A DNA stretch of 51,237 nt from Ectocarpus siliculosus (Eukaryota > Sar > Phaeophyceae > Ectocarpales > Ectocarpaceae): positions 1,854,932-1,906,168 of the forward strand of contig FN649738.1 in the NCBI GenBank assembly GCA_000310025.1. The letters run 5' to 3'. The translations under genes were made by a program, and so were the position numbers. Below, one piece after another: positions 1 to 10,245 of the stretch. The first letter of the stretch is position 1, and each line of letters begins with the position of its first letter. Below the pieces are notes generated by a model. It ran no database searches. It worked only from the letters and a program-made list of their open reading frames with translations, and was not told the origin of the DNA.

Positions 1-405
1 CACCGCCGCGTCCGCGAACAGTTTGATGGCCAATGGTTTGCTCCACGTCAAGTCATAGCCAACACATACCAAAGTGGGTTCAGCAACTCCCACCGGGACC
101 GTGTCAAGAACGTCGCGCACGTTGCAGAGAGGGTACTTGTGTCGGGTGGGTCTTCCAGCGGCGGCATCGGTAGTGGTGCAGAGGCCATTCGGAAGGCTAA
201 GAAACTTCGCGACCAACACGTTACTGCCACCACCGACCTGAAACAGTTTCACAAGGAGTCTGCGCCCTGGAGCGCCAGCGGCGCGACCAGAAACACGCCA
301 TCGAACTTGCGAGCCGGAAGAGTAAGCGGCCATCAGAACGTGACAACCCCATCGTTTGCGTTTTTCGCGGATGGAACGTGTGGCCCCGTTTTCAAGTCAT
401 GTTAA
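1..405 (+). CDS. Partial exon of an unknown protein, cut by the left edge
   Basis: The frame is open from the first base to a TAA at 403-405, so the gene begins outside the window. The visible protein is basic and polar, with a Ser/Gly run (SGGSSSGGIGSG) near residues 47-58 followed by a Lys/Arg-rich stretch (AIRKAKKLRDQ). A plausible donor (GTAAGC) lies at 322 and a strong acceptor (T-rich tract then CTGCAG) ends at 460. Removing 322-460 keeps phase and adds about 15 residues including CSLCRC before a stop at 506-508. The +2 frame over 260-400 is also open and looks protein-like, so a one-base frameshift is an alternative. I do not recognise the family. Confidence 0.4.
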   Translation, partial: HRRVREQFDGQWFAPRQVIANTYQSGFSNSHRDRVKNVAHVAERVLVSGGSSSGGIGSGAEAIRKAKKLRDQHVTATTDLKQFHKESAPWSASGATRNTPSNLRAGRVSGHQNVTTPSFAFFADGTCGPVFKSC

Positions 406-2040
406 CCCGATCAATCAGTTTCTTTGGCAAGCTATAGGTTTGATTTTTTTTTGTCTGCAGGCACATCAGAGGGACAAGTTGGCCTGTTCACTTTGTCGCT
501 GTTCTTGAAGAACAAGCTAGCCTGCATCACCGATAGTCTGGGCACCATGTGTTTTGGGCCTCTGACCTGGCGAACAAATTATTTGGCCATGCCAATCGAT
601 GGAAATGCTCTTCATTAGCGTATATGTACAGAGTAAATATTCACGGCTTACCATCTCATGAAAACTGCTCCGGCCCGTTTGTGTTCGAGCAACTGTCGAA
701 ATATAAAACGACTGAAAACACACTGTAGGTCACTTTCTGCTGACGTCAGCTTTTGTCGGCGTGTCTTCGTTTGGCAGTGCAGAACAATACGATACTCCCT
801 GTTCGCACGCAAACCCGCGTGCGGGGGACACAGTCTTGCGCCACTCCCCGATGACGCAAGATATCTGGAGTGCGACACTGCTGTCCTCATCTCACCTTTG
901 TTGCTGGTGCTATTTTATGTCGAATACGCTCTCTTGTCTTTGCTATTCGAAACATGCGATGTACACACTTGCCTCTCTCTCTGTAGGAATGTCCCTGTTG
1001 TCGTTCTCGCGCTGGTGCTGGTGCTGGTGCTGGTGCTCACACACGCTGGATTGCTCATCACATCTGCTGTTATTTGTATGCTTGAGTCTCTGCTTCGCAA
1101 GACAAAATAAATTAGATGAGATCGACATTCTCGCATTGGTAAGGCGACGAGAGCTCGCGCTTGGCCTTTATTCTATTACGGTACTAGGTAGGGCAGGGTA
1201 ATGAGCCACGGGGTAGCCGACTCAAAACCTTGCATTAGTCTTTTTCTGCGATGCTGATGCACGAATGCCCACACACAGCAGCGTGAGTCGTTTGTAGTGC
1301 AGCTACGTGCACCACGGACAGGCGTGCGACTGGCGCGAGCTGCTTGTATGTGCGGCCCCTGTTCAAATTTTTGCACTTTTACATTTCGGTAGTTTCCTTT
1401 CCGTTGATGCCACACACCCCACACCCCACGAAGAACTTAAATATGAAGTCTTCCCGCCGTGAGGCGCAAACACGCACATCGGGAAGAGGCACGCATGCGG
1501 CATATACCTGGCGGCGAGCGGATGCATATCACACATCACACCACCGAGGAGCACCAGCAGCAGCGTAGACATAGGATTGTGACAGGCAGATGGCACATAT
1601 GCGTCAGGTTCACAATTTACCCGCCACATTCGTCTCAAGCTGTCTCCACTTACGGGACATTACTATCTCACACATGCACCAAAAAAAGCCGTTGATGGCC
1701 ATGACTTTGACGCGAGGGAACCAGCAGCAGCAACAGTAGAGAGAGCAGACGGCTTTGCGAAGACACAGTAGCGCGGTGTAAGTACGCACCCAGCAGTGCC
1801 GGCTACGATAATAAGAGAATTGATACAAGAAGTCAAACCGAGCCCGGGCAACCATCCTGACATCACACAGCAGTAGACCCTCAAGCCTGCGAAGGTTTCA
1901 CTCGATGGTACGTGTGTGTGTGTGTGATCTCATCACTCTGCCGTTTGATTGAGCAGTCAGTTGAACCCACTCAACATCAACAAGTACCCGTCAGGTTACA
2001 CATGGTGCGTGACTATACCCACGACGCACAGGTCGTTTAG
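406..2040. other. Intergenic, no gene recognised
   Basis: Apart from the possible small exon at 461-508, only short overlapping frames without domain features were seen. It contains a (GCTGGT) hexamer run at 1011-1036 and a short TG run at 1911-1925. Confidence 0.5.
1011..1036. repeat. GCTGGT hexanucleotide microsatellite
   Basis: About four tandem copies of GCTGGT are read directly. Confidence 0.8.
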
Positions 2041-2049
2041 CCCCCCCCC

Positions 2050-2240
2050 GGTGTTTGCCGTCGGGGTTGGGTTTTCGTCGCGTGGCGACGACGTTGTAAA
2101 ACATGCCGCCGCCCCCGGTGTTTGCCGTCGGGGTTGGGTTTTCGTCGCTTGGCAACGACGTTGTAAAACAAGCCCCTCCCTCGGTGTTTGCCATCGGGAT
2201 TGGGTTTCCGTCGCTTGGCAACGACGTTGTAAAACAAGCC
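2050..2240. repeat. Minisatellite, three units of about 66 bp
   Basis: The string GGTGTTTGCC recurs at 2050, 2117 and 2183, each followed by a near-identical unit ending TTGTAAAACA. Every unit contains the self-complementary core CGTCGCxTGGCxACGACG, so each can form a short hairpin. The units lie in C-rich spacers of varying length and differ by a few substitutions. Open frames across it are by-products of the repetition. Confidence 0.85.
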
Positions 2241-2266
2241 AATTCACTTCGTGAACTCGGCAACCA

Positions 2267-2312
2267 GGTTACCGTTTTTTTTTTTACCTCTGGCTTTTTT
2301 TTGGCGGTAACC
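2267..2312. repeat. Short inverted repeat around two T-tracts
   Basis: GGTTACCG at 2267-2274 is matched by CGGTAACC at 2305-2312, with two long T runs in the loop. It directly follows the minisatellite. No function is assigned. Confidence 0.6.
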
Positions 2313-2475
2313 ATAATGGTGGTCGAGTAGATCATGTTGTGCGGGGTGGAGAACCCTCACTCCGCGCAAGGGGGATGATCGTACCACGTTGTGTTAAAAT
2401 AGTCGAGCATCCTCGAGGCAGTTACACAGTGCTTACAACTGTCTCTGGAAGTGAAAGCACCAGAAAATAAATTAA

Positions 2476-2719
2476 GTCATACGCAACTGTCATCCGTACG
2501 CAAGGAAGTAAGCACAAGATGCCGAACACCTTTAGCAGGATGCAGCGCACCCTTCATGCGACTCGCCAAATACCTCACGGAGCTTCGCGCTTGGTGATGT
2601 GAGAGCCTGGTCCGGTGAGAACCCGGCGTGCTCCGTCCCGGCTTTGTAGGGATGCGAGGTCAATGGCCTAACGACTACGGCATGCACGACTATGAGTACA
2701 CCCCCCCCCCTCCCCCCCT
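2476..2719 (+). repeat. Dispersed repeat R, copy 1 (candidate LINE-tailed SINE)
   Basis: This 240-bp stretch matches 34366-34600 almost throughout: GGAAGTAAGCACAAGA, then GGATGCAGCGC, then TTCGCGCTTGGTGATGTGAG, then a common end. It finishes with GGTCAATGGCCTAACGACTA, a short linker and a C-tract. The last 50 bp resemble the 3' end of the LINE at 48117-48178, including the C-tract. The shared tail suggests a non-autonomous element copied by that LINE; the orientation is inferred from the tail. This copy carries an extra GTGCTCCGTCCCGG-type segment that the other lacks. Confidence 0.6.
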
Positions 2720-3969
2720 GGTTTTGATAGCTGGCCTCGGATCAGCGTCCCAGCGGTGATGTGTTTTTTGCTGGTTTGAATTGCGCGCGCGTCAGATCTC
2801 CGCTTTTGTGTCCCCCCTTCCATGTGCGGAAACTCGGGGATGGGGAGAGGAATCCCCCACACATTTTGGGCACAAATGTTTGTGAAGCACGGCCATCTCT
2901 CGCCGAAGCATGGCCAAATCGGTGTGACGAAGAGTGCGCTATTTTTGTCCCTCCTTAGAAACCAACAGATCGTAAATTGGTGCCCTATTGATCTCGGGTC
3001 TGGACTCAAAAATGGGTTATTTAGGCTTTCCCGGAAATCAAGTCTGGAACAGGCCGATTTTCAGAGCCTGTTTTTTCCCTCCTGGGACGGAGGGAAAAGA
3101 ACGGTTGCACTTGGCGCTCCGCGGCTTATTGTAGATATGTTTTCGGCTATTTTTGCTGTCCTATTTTTTCGCAATCGAAGTTGATGTAGTTTTTTTGGCC
3201 CCGGGTGTTGATGCTTGCAGCCGCATGTGTCTTTTTATACTGTGTATTTTTGACTCATGTCTGGTTCGACAATACAAGACTTGACGGAGGGTGCAGAACC
3301 GTCCGCGTGTACAAAATTGAGGATACATGCACCATGAGCTACTCTGTGTCATCCCGCATCGTAGCTCCTCGGTAAAGGAGGCAAGACTGTACGGAAGGCA
3401 GCTAAAACTGGAACCGACCGTAGTAGCTGGATCGCTGGATCAACCCCAATATCGACGATCGCTATCCGTTGTTGCAGAGCTTCGTTCCTAATTTTCTTTG
3501 CTAGCATCATTGACGGCTCGCTATGATGAATGCGACGCATTCGATTCGCATGCAGCATATCATTTGTGAGGAGGAGTTGACGTATGTTGGAAGTGAGTGC
3601 CTGCGACAACAGTGCAACAACAGCTTAAATGGTCAGCTATTCGTGGTGGTGGTGTCATCCTCTTCAATCGTCTTGACGCTTAATCTTCGAGGCGAACAAT
3701 CGATGTTTTTTGGTCACATGCTATGAGTGTGTTCGTCCCACTTTGCTGGCGGCAGCCTACACACCTCTCGGTGTACATGTTTGACGTGTCAACCGGGGTC
3801 ACAAAAGAGTTTTTTTTCCACCTTTCCTCCTGCAGTACAATTGTATTTGCCTTGGTTTTTCTCTCGAGAAGGATTCAGGTGTTCTTTTCCCTCGTCGACC
3901 GTGAGGGGAAGGGTGTATACTCACGGAATTGATCGTTGTTCCTGCAAGTTGTTGGCAAAGAAAACCCTC
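2720..3969. other. Intergenic, no gene recognised
   Basis: Only short unsupported frames. T-rich and C-rich tracts are frequent. No recognisable repeat or promoter. Confidence 0.45.
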
Positions 3970-4052
3970 GAGAGAGTAGAGACCCACAACCTACTTTTTT
4001 TGACAAGAAATTAGGTTGAGATAACCACTAGACTACCAGGGCGACCTGCTAT
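3970..4052 (-). mobile_element. tRNA-like SINE head fragment (S5)
   Basis: Read on the minus strand it begins GGTCGCCCTGGTAGTCTAGT, matching the first bases of the SINE heads at 10245 and 38388. TAGTCTAGTGG fits the internal pol III A box well. The rest of the tRNA part is diverged and no clear B box was found, so this is a fragment and not a working tRNA gene. Confidence 0.45.
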
Positions 4053-4521
4053 GCAAGACAGAAGGTTTGGAATTCGCACACTCGAAAAGCCTAACATTAC
4101 TCAACCTACAGAAATCATAGAGCAGACAAGAAAACCTCCCCCTGTAAACGTAGAGCCCGCGACAAATCTTCCGTATTATTGGAGCATGTATTCATATAAC
4201 TAGCATAGAAATGACCGAAGACACGATCGTTGCACCTCTACGAAGCGTGGGGGGGTCATTGCCGTTTTTTGTGCCGACTAAGCCAACCCCATTCACTCAC
4301 CGCAACTTGATTCACTCTACGAGGTGTGAGGGTACCATTTACAGTCCCATTCGATAAAGGCGAGCCATAGTCAATGATACACATCATGCAAGAGTTTCTA
4401 GAACGCCCCTACCATGCGCGGGAGCTCCCTGTCGGGCAGATACCCCCTATACACCCAGCTCTTTGGGTGTTGTGGCGGTCAGCCAATATGAACTGGCTCT
4501 TGTAGACGGACCAAGTTGCAC

Positions 4522-5549
4522 CTGAGACCCCGGTTTATGGGAACGAAATCTTGTCGATAAATCTTGGTCTTGGCCAAGATCTGCCAGTTTCACGATTTAT
4601 GGGAGCGAAATCTTCCGATATATCTTGGCCAAGATTTCTCGAGGCCCGAAATCTGCCCTTTCGAACAAATCGTGACCCAAGATCTGTCGAAACGAGCCTT
4701 CCGACAAATCTTGAGGCGGCGTAACAAATCTTGCCTGGGTACGGCGCGACCACCGAAGGTCAGTCAACCTAATCGTCCATAACGCCATGAAATCTGCACG
4801 TGGCACACTCGCAAGGGTCTCTAACGCACTCTGGCGTCACTGTGTCGGCACCAAGGGCGCCGACAGCGAACGAAAACGACCAAGGCGCGCGAAAATAACG
4901 CGTATTTGCCCTGGCCCGTTCCACGTGCGTCATCACCAGTCTTCGAGGGACCGTTCAAAGAGTACGTTATTTTGAAGTAGAAAAATGTGTGCGACGCCTC
5001 TATCTCTTCATCGAATCACCCCACACCCAATCCATTTGCACCCGAGCCAGATAGATCCGTGAGTACAGATGACAGCGCCGGAGGTTTGACCTCGGTACGC
5101 GTTCTACATCGTGAGATACGTGCACGGGTGTCATCGGCTTCGGGTCGATGCTCTTTCTTGTCAGTTGGACAGCAATGAAACAATTTTGTTTGTCCGCTTG
5201 ACACGAGCTCGTGGGCAACGGCTTCTATTTTGCACCCCAGGTAGGCGCCCATCGCTAGTACTCACCCATAGTGTTAAGGCAACACAGCTGGGGGAGGGAC
5301 GCCCCTTCGACAACTGCGTCATGCTCACTTTTCGCCACACCGTGGCATTTTCTGTGGACCAAGTGGCCGTTGTGCCTTTATCAACTTCAAGCAGAAGAGA
5401 GGAACAACACGCCGTTTTTTCAACACTCAACATGTTTCCCCCATAATCGCGATACTACAAATCTTGGCGGAGATATATCGTGAGCAAATCTTGGATCAAA
5501 ATGCCAAGATATATTTGCAAGATTCTGTTTCCATGAAGAAGGGTCTGAG
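4522..5549. mobile_element. About 1 kb element with terminal inverted repeats and AAATCTTG motifs
   Basis: The left end (from 4522, CTGAGACCCC...GAAATCTTG...ATCTTGG) matches the reverse complement of the right end (to 5549) at roughly 34 of 46 positions. Inside, the octamer AAATCTTG or its complement CAAGATTT recurs about ten times, clustered at 4548-4735 and again at 5457-5525. No convincing transposase frame lies between, so this looks like a non-autonomous DNA transposon. A target-site duplication could not be settled by eye. Confidence 0.55.
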
Positions 5550-6545
5550 ACTACGGAGAATAGAAATCACACACAACAAAATATGCATATGTTGACCAAA
5601 GGCCAGTGTTCACGTTGACCCCATTCATCAGTGGCAAAACAAGTGAGGTAGAGCTAAATCAAGACAGCGCCCTCTGTTGAGCAGCTTCCCCGCAATGTCA
5701 ACCTCAGTCAATATCTGTGATACTGTTTTGCTCCCGAATAAACGTTCTAGGCAAGCATTCACAAGCACAAGGTTGGGTGCTTCAGGTAGTGATCCAAGCC
5801 TTTTTGTTGCTCTGGCAATGCACGCCAAAAATGATGCCATGTTCCTGAAAGGCCTTCAACAGAACCCCGCCGCTTGCCAACACCACAACACGGTACAAGG
5901 CTTCGATGGAACGATCAGCATCGTAGGTAGTGGGTTTACCACTTTTTATCTGGCAATCAGGCAGCATACATCTCGATTTCTGGCTTTTTTTTGCCCACAA
6001 AACACGGCTATCGTTGAAGTACTACTTCTACATCCAGAGGTGTAGAAGACCTTTGCTGAATAAAGGACAATCGTAGTATATCGGCTTTGTTTTCCTTGCT
6101 TTTTCCTCCCCCTGGGTTTCTCAATTCCTTGCGATGGGTTAGCTGTACCTCTGTACATAAATGTACGGCAGGTTCGTTTCCTGCCCTTTGTCCGCTAGCC
6201 TTTCCCAGCCCTTGTGCCCCGGAGCCTTGCACCTCTCCGCCCCCTACGAAATATTTGTGTTTCAAGCCTTCTCCTTGTTCACCACACCTGTCCGGAAGAG
6301 GCTGTGGACTACCAAAGTCGGCGGGTCGGCGATCGGTAGCTTCGAAGGCATCGAAGAACCCTCACGCCTTTTGTCTGTCGCTGCGCGTCGGTGGACGCGT
6401 GAGGTGCCGCTACGGCCGTCAGCGGTGGTATCGGTCGCGGCTCCCTCAGTTTCTGCACCTTCTCGGGTTCCCGTATCAGGAGTTTATTGCTCTCCAACAC
6501 TGTGACCCCGAAAGCACCGAGCTCTTTCGTGCTAGTTGATCTTAT
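5550..6545. other. No gene recognised
   Basis: Several frames of 110-150 codons overlap on both strands between 5677 and 6539, but none shows a domain or an obvious splice structure. The missing first half of the GDT1-like gene might be expected around here, but I could not find its ExGD(K/R)(S/T) motif. Confidence 0.4.
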
Positions 6546-6738
6546 TTATCCCTTGCCCTGCGGACGGTCTCGATAGAAGTGCAGCTCCATATCACCCTCC
6601 TGCACGCGGTCCATTATCCTCCTCACGTCCTTCTTCGTTGAACTCTCAAACCTAGCAAACCATTTGCGGCACATTTTTTGTGCTGTTGAGTTGTTCCAGT
6701 GCGGCTTGATACGGGTGAAAGGTTGCCTTTGCAGAATC
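6546..6738 (-). CDS. Exon-like minus-strand ORF, unknown
   Basis: On the minus strand a protein-like frame runs from about 6738 to a TAA at 6546-6548. It includes MCRKWFARFESSTKKDV and then GDMELHFYRDRPQGKG at the C-terminus, rich in charged and aromatic residues. The only ATG in the last part is at 6672-6674 (42 codons), but the frame stays open upstream to a possible acceptor (TGCAAAG). It is more likely a 3' exon than a complete gene. The family is not recognised; a mobile-element origin is possible. Confidence 0.35.
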
Positions 6739-7204
6739 AGCAGTGTCTATGAGCGTTTCGTCTGGTTAGGGTTATTGACAAGGGTCCCCCGTTTCTCTGG
6801 TTTGCACACCTCGCCTTGTGGACGCGTTTTTCTCTCAAACGTCCATCGAGGCTTTCGTCACCTGGAACATATGAGAACCTTGTGCATATCTCTCAATTTC
6901 TCCGCCCGTTGTTTTGACGTTTTCGTCGAAAATCCCCGTGTGATCTGTGGATGGCATGGGGATTGTGGGTGTGTCCATTATCCTATTTCTGGACGTCGAC
7001 TTTTTCCACGCGTTTTGCTGTGTTTTTGGGTGCACCAGACGGGCCACATAGGAAAAGGCTGCATGAGTTTATTTTTCTTTCGACCTTCCTTCTGATGTGC
7101 TTGCTTATCTTCTTTATTTCGAGAGCCATTGAGCCGTTCTTTTCCTCGTCGACGGTGAAGTCGAATTTTGTGTAGCCACTATATTTGGTCGCCGTCCACA
7201 CGTT

Positions 7205-7312
7205 TTGGGGGGTTACGCGAAAAAATCCCGTTTAATGTGATTACGTCGAGATTCAATCCCTCGTCCAATTGCCACGAGGTTGCGATGTGTCCAATTGAAC
7301 CACCGGGGGGAG
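7205..7312 (-). mobile_element. tRNA-headed SINE fragment (S4), diverged
   Basis: The minus strand reads CCGGTGGTTCAATTGG (A-box-like), then CGCAACCTCG as in S3, then GGGATTGAATCTC where the B box should be, and then CGACGTAATCACATTAAACG, which parallels the SINE body junction of S2 and S3. The acceptor halves do not pair, so it is not a functional tRNA. Confidence 0.5.
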
Positions 7313-7402
7313 TGCGTTAACCAAAATTTACAACCGTAGACACGGTTCCACCCACCAAATCACCCACGAACCTGCCCATCCCCACCCCTCTTTGCTCGGC
7401 AG

Positions 7403-8120
7403 GGCTTTGATTCTGCAAACGTTTTCATTGGTTTTCGCTGCCGAGTTTGGAGATCGTTCCTTCCTGACTACCATCGCTTTGGGCGCGGCGCAGAATCCTT
7501 TTGGCGTTGCGTCAGGCGCGATTGTTGCGCACGCATCGGCCACCGGTGAGGTTTGCTTCGCAACTTATTTCGTTCACAACATGTATTCCACGAGGAAACA
7601 CGCTATTTAGGCAGAGCAGCGAGTCCGGTGTTTACGTACTCGTGGTGGATTGAGAGCCTGGCGGAACACGAAACAAGAAAATCACAAGCAACTTGTGGTA
7701 TTACCAGAAGAGGCCTGCCGCTACTCTGCATTTTGTAACAAAACACTCGAAGTACAACAGTAGTCCAACTGCCCACGAGGTACAGCCCGTTTGTCGGGCA
7801 TGCTGGTACAAGAAACCCGTCGTGATGCCCATATGTCAGTTTCACATCTAATGGATGTATTTATTTGCACGGATATCCTTGGCCAGGAACGAAGCAAATT
7901 GAACCCTGCATTTGTTCCACATGTTCTTTGCTTGAAACCAAACTGAAATATTGCTTATACGAGGAGATCCCTCCCTCCTATCAATGCCACTCTTTTGCCA
8001 GGTATCGCTGTGACGGGAGGAGCGCTACTTTCCCAGTACATGTCGGAGAAGGTTATCGGTTACATTGGCGGAGCACTGTTTGTCGTGTTCGCAGTAACCA
8101 CAGCGATTGGTATTTTTTGA
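7403..8120 (+). CDS. GDT1/TMEM165 (UPF0016) family transporter, last two exons
   Basis: Two exons give the C-terminal half of a UPF0016 membrane protein. Exon A, 7403-7545, follows the acceptor GCTCGGCAG and carries [20 protein letters not shown], the second E-x-G-D-(K/R)-(S/T) signature, then [17 protein letters not shown]. It stops at the donor CACCG|GTGAGG. Exon B, 8002-8120, follows TTTTGCCAG and reads [20 protein letters not shown] and then [19 protein letters not shown], ending in TGA. Joining them across the 456-bp intron restores a glycine codon in phase. Family members move Ca2+, Mn2+ or H+ across Golgi or chloroplast membranes; the two conserved acidic motifs form the ion path. Exons with the first motif were not found upstream, so the gene is partial here. 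Plastid or Golgi location cannot be judged without the N-terminus. Confidence 0.85.
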
Positions 8121-8741
8121 GAGATTGCTGAAAGTTTTCGTCGGAATGCCTGCGTAGAGCCATAGTATAAGGTGTACTGTTGTCTCTGTTGCTGTGCGAC
8201 TACACAAGTATGGATAATTTGTAGACGAAGATAAGCCGCATGACGCCTGCCGTCCCGAGGACACAACACGCGAATTCTTAGTGCATGCATCTAGAACCAC
8301 ACTAGAGAAATTCCCCACGCAACCGATACATACTACGACGAAGGATGACCGTCTTTTAGTTTTTGTTTACACTTCTCCAGAGCCATACGTGGACCGGGCG
8401 AACATCCTCATCGCGAACTCCTAGCTCTAAGAAAGGCGTTGAAGGTGTACGCACCATGAAGGCACTCGCCTTACAGCGTTCACGCCATTTATACCTCACT
8501 TTCGTACCAAACGATGAACAGTAACGAAGGGTAGTAGTGCCTCCGGGATTAGGGCATGCCGCCCTTGTACTAAAGTGTCTGGCTACATCGTCTTGATCGA
8601 CCTTCACAGTAGTAGCGCCTTGACACGCCAACGGCGGCATCTTCATCCTTGTTTTACTACCTCAACGGCAACTTCGTGTCCCGCGTATTCCGTCAGCGCG
8701 CGTTGTGGTGTACGCGGACTCAGGCAAATCCAATTGGAGAG
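8121..8741. other. Downstream flank, no gene recognised
   Basis: Nothing beyond short frames was seen between the GDT1-like stop codon and the SINE at 8742. Confidence 0.4.
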
Positions 8742-8950
8742 TTTTTTTTTTTTTTGTTTCGTTCATCACTCCAAGTCAGCGCTCACAGCACTTCCGCCGG
8801 GTTGGAGCTCGAATCCGTGGCCACGCAGAAGTGTTCCTCCCGCTGAGGCCCCCAACCCACCTCCTGCGGTGCTTCCCTCAAAAGTGTACACAAGAACGGG
8901 CGCCTTCCACAACCAGGAACGGCAGTGAGAGTAAAAATTCACTTTTCCTC
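8742..8950 (-). mobile_element. SINE copy S1, lacking the tRNA head
   Basis: On the plus strand it begins with a run of 14 T (an A-tail on the minus strand), then CAGCGCTCACAGCA and CTCCTGCGGT, and ends near AGAGTAAAAATTCACTTT. These blocks occur in the same order in S2 and partly in S3. The tRNA-like head is missing, as expected of a 5'-truncated copy. Confidence 0.65.
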
Positions 8951-9070
8951 TAGTACATTTGTCAATTGTTTCTCTGGAGGTCTTACTGAGCGGTTCTGAA
9001 GCCCCTTCAAGAGGTTCAGTTTCTGTTGCCGAAATTCTCAGACCTTCACTCGATTTTGACCCCAGCTTCT

Positions 9071-9703
9071 ATGCACCATGTTCTGTGCCCCAGTTTTTTG
9101 CCCAAGTCGCCGCATCCATCCTCTGGTTTTTCACTTGGGTTTAGAGTTGACCATCTCCGGTTTCTTCTCTGGAAGCAAGTTGATTTTTCCCGTCGATGTT
9201 CTCGAGATTTCAACCACAGATTTTCGAGTGAGTTCGAAGCCGTGTTCCTCCTGCCCCCGCCCGGCCCTCCCGCAAGTTTGGAAGAAAACCTTCTGCCAGT
9301 TTTTGAGAAACGCTACTCTCTTTGCTATGACTTACTCGTAGATGTCCTTGGTGCCACGCCGAACCGACAGACGAACCCCGGACATTGCATGCTCGTTGCC
9401 GCACACCACGACGGTTTGTCAGTCCAATGCATCCGCGTTTTCACTATTTTCACAAAGAAGGGTCGGCATATTCTGAAGCTTTCGCTTCAGCTTCTCAGAC
9501 CAATAACATTTGAGTATCCCACTTGCCCGACCCGGCCCGAAATGCTGATCTCGAGTTACACAATGCAAAACTCGCGGAGTCTCGAGTATGCTTCGGTGGG
9601 GAATCGCAGATCATCACCCCTCCCCGAGTTTGAGGAGCTTTTCGCCTCCTATGGCCCACAAGAGTTCGCCTTGTCCGTGTCGCCCGCTGAACGGGGCGCT
9701 TGA
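9071..9703 (+). CDS. Open frame of 210 codons, unsupported
   Basis: An ATG at 9071 opens a frame to TGA at 9701-9703. The product is rich in Ser, Pro, Phe and Leu, with no recognisable domain, signal or repeat. The opposite strand is also open over parts of it. Length alone is the argument for coding, so treat it as a hypothetical gene or chance frame. Confidence 0.2.
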   Translation: MHHVLCPSFLPKSPHPSSGFSLGFRVDHLRFLLWKQVDFSRRCSRDFNHRFSSEFEAVFLLPPPGPPASLEENLLPVFEKRYSLCYDLLVDVLGATPNRQTNPGHCMLVAAHHDGLSVQCIRVFTIFTKKGRHILKLSLQLLRPITFEYPTCPTRPEMLISSYTMQNSRSLEYASVGNRRSSPLPEFEELFASYGPQEFALSVSPAERGA

Positions 9704-9946
9704 ACAGACAAAGAGGGTTTGTCCGATGCATCACAACTGTTTTTTTTCTTCTTGCTGAGTAAGCGGGGCTTTCCATCTTGATGATGCCACCATAAATGGT
9801 TTGTATCCCTCTGGCTGCTGTTTTGATGCACTACAGCGGGCATCTCGGAGGTATACCGTTTCTCTGTGTGTTAGTTTTGGACACACACACACCCGTACGC
9901 GTCACTCATTCGCTAATGTGCACGGACAGCAACAATCAACGTTCGT

Positions 9947-10245
9947 TTTTTTTTTTTTTTGTGTCTTCACTTCAAATCAGCGCTCACAGCAATATTTAGT
10001 GCCGTGTCCTCCAATCCGTGGTCACACAGAAGAGCCCCTCTCTACCCTCCCCTCCTGCGGTAATTTGCCTTCGATTTTGAATGCGAGAAGAGTTCAGCAC
10101 TCTCTTCCCTCTGTTATCCACTGCGCCAGAAGTGGAAGCGAGAGAAAATTCACTTTGCAAGAAAAGCTCGCTTACGCCGGGATTCGAACCCCTGACCCGA
10201 CCTCTAGAAGGTGTCGAGGATACCAACTAGACCACCGGGGCGACC
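9947..10245 (-). mobile_element. Full-length tRNA-headed SINE (S2)
   Basis: On the minus strand the element starts at 10245 with GGTCGCCCCGGTGGTCTAGT (A box GGTCTAGTTGG), carries GGGGTTCGAATCCC as a near-consensus B box, continues into a 200-bp unrelated body and ends in an A-tail (T run at 9947-9960). The 5' acceptor half does not pair with the bases after the B-box arm, so this is a tRNA-derived retroposon and not a tRNA gene. S1, S3, S4 and S5 are other members; all five lie on the minus strand. Confidence 0.75.

Noticed and set aside
6087-6539. 150- and 114-codon overlapping plus-strand frames
   Set aside because: Pro/Ser/Cys-rich with no motif; they overlap each other in different frames.
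10180-10245. Functional tRNA gene on the minus strand
   Set aside because: A and B boxes are good, but the acceptor halves do not pair, the anticodon stem is poor, and the sequence runs into a SINE body with an A-tail.
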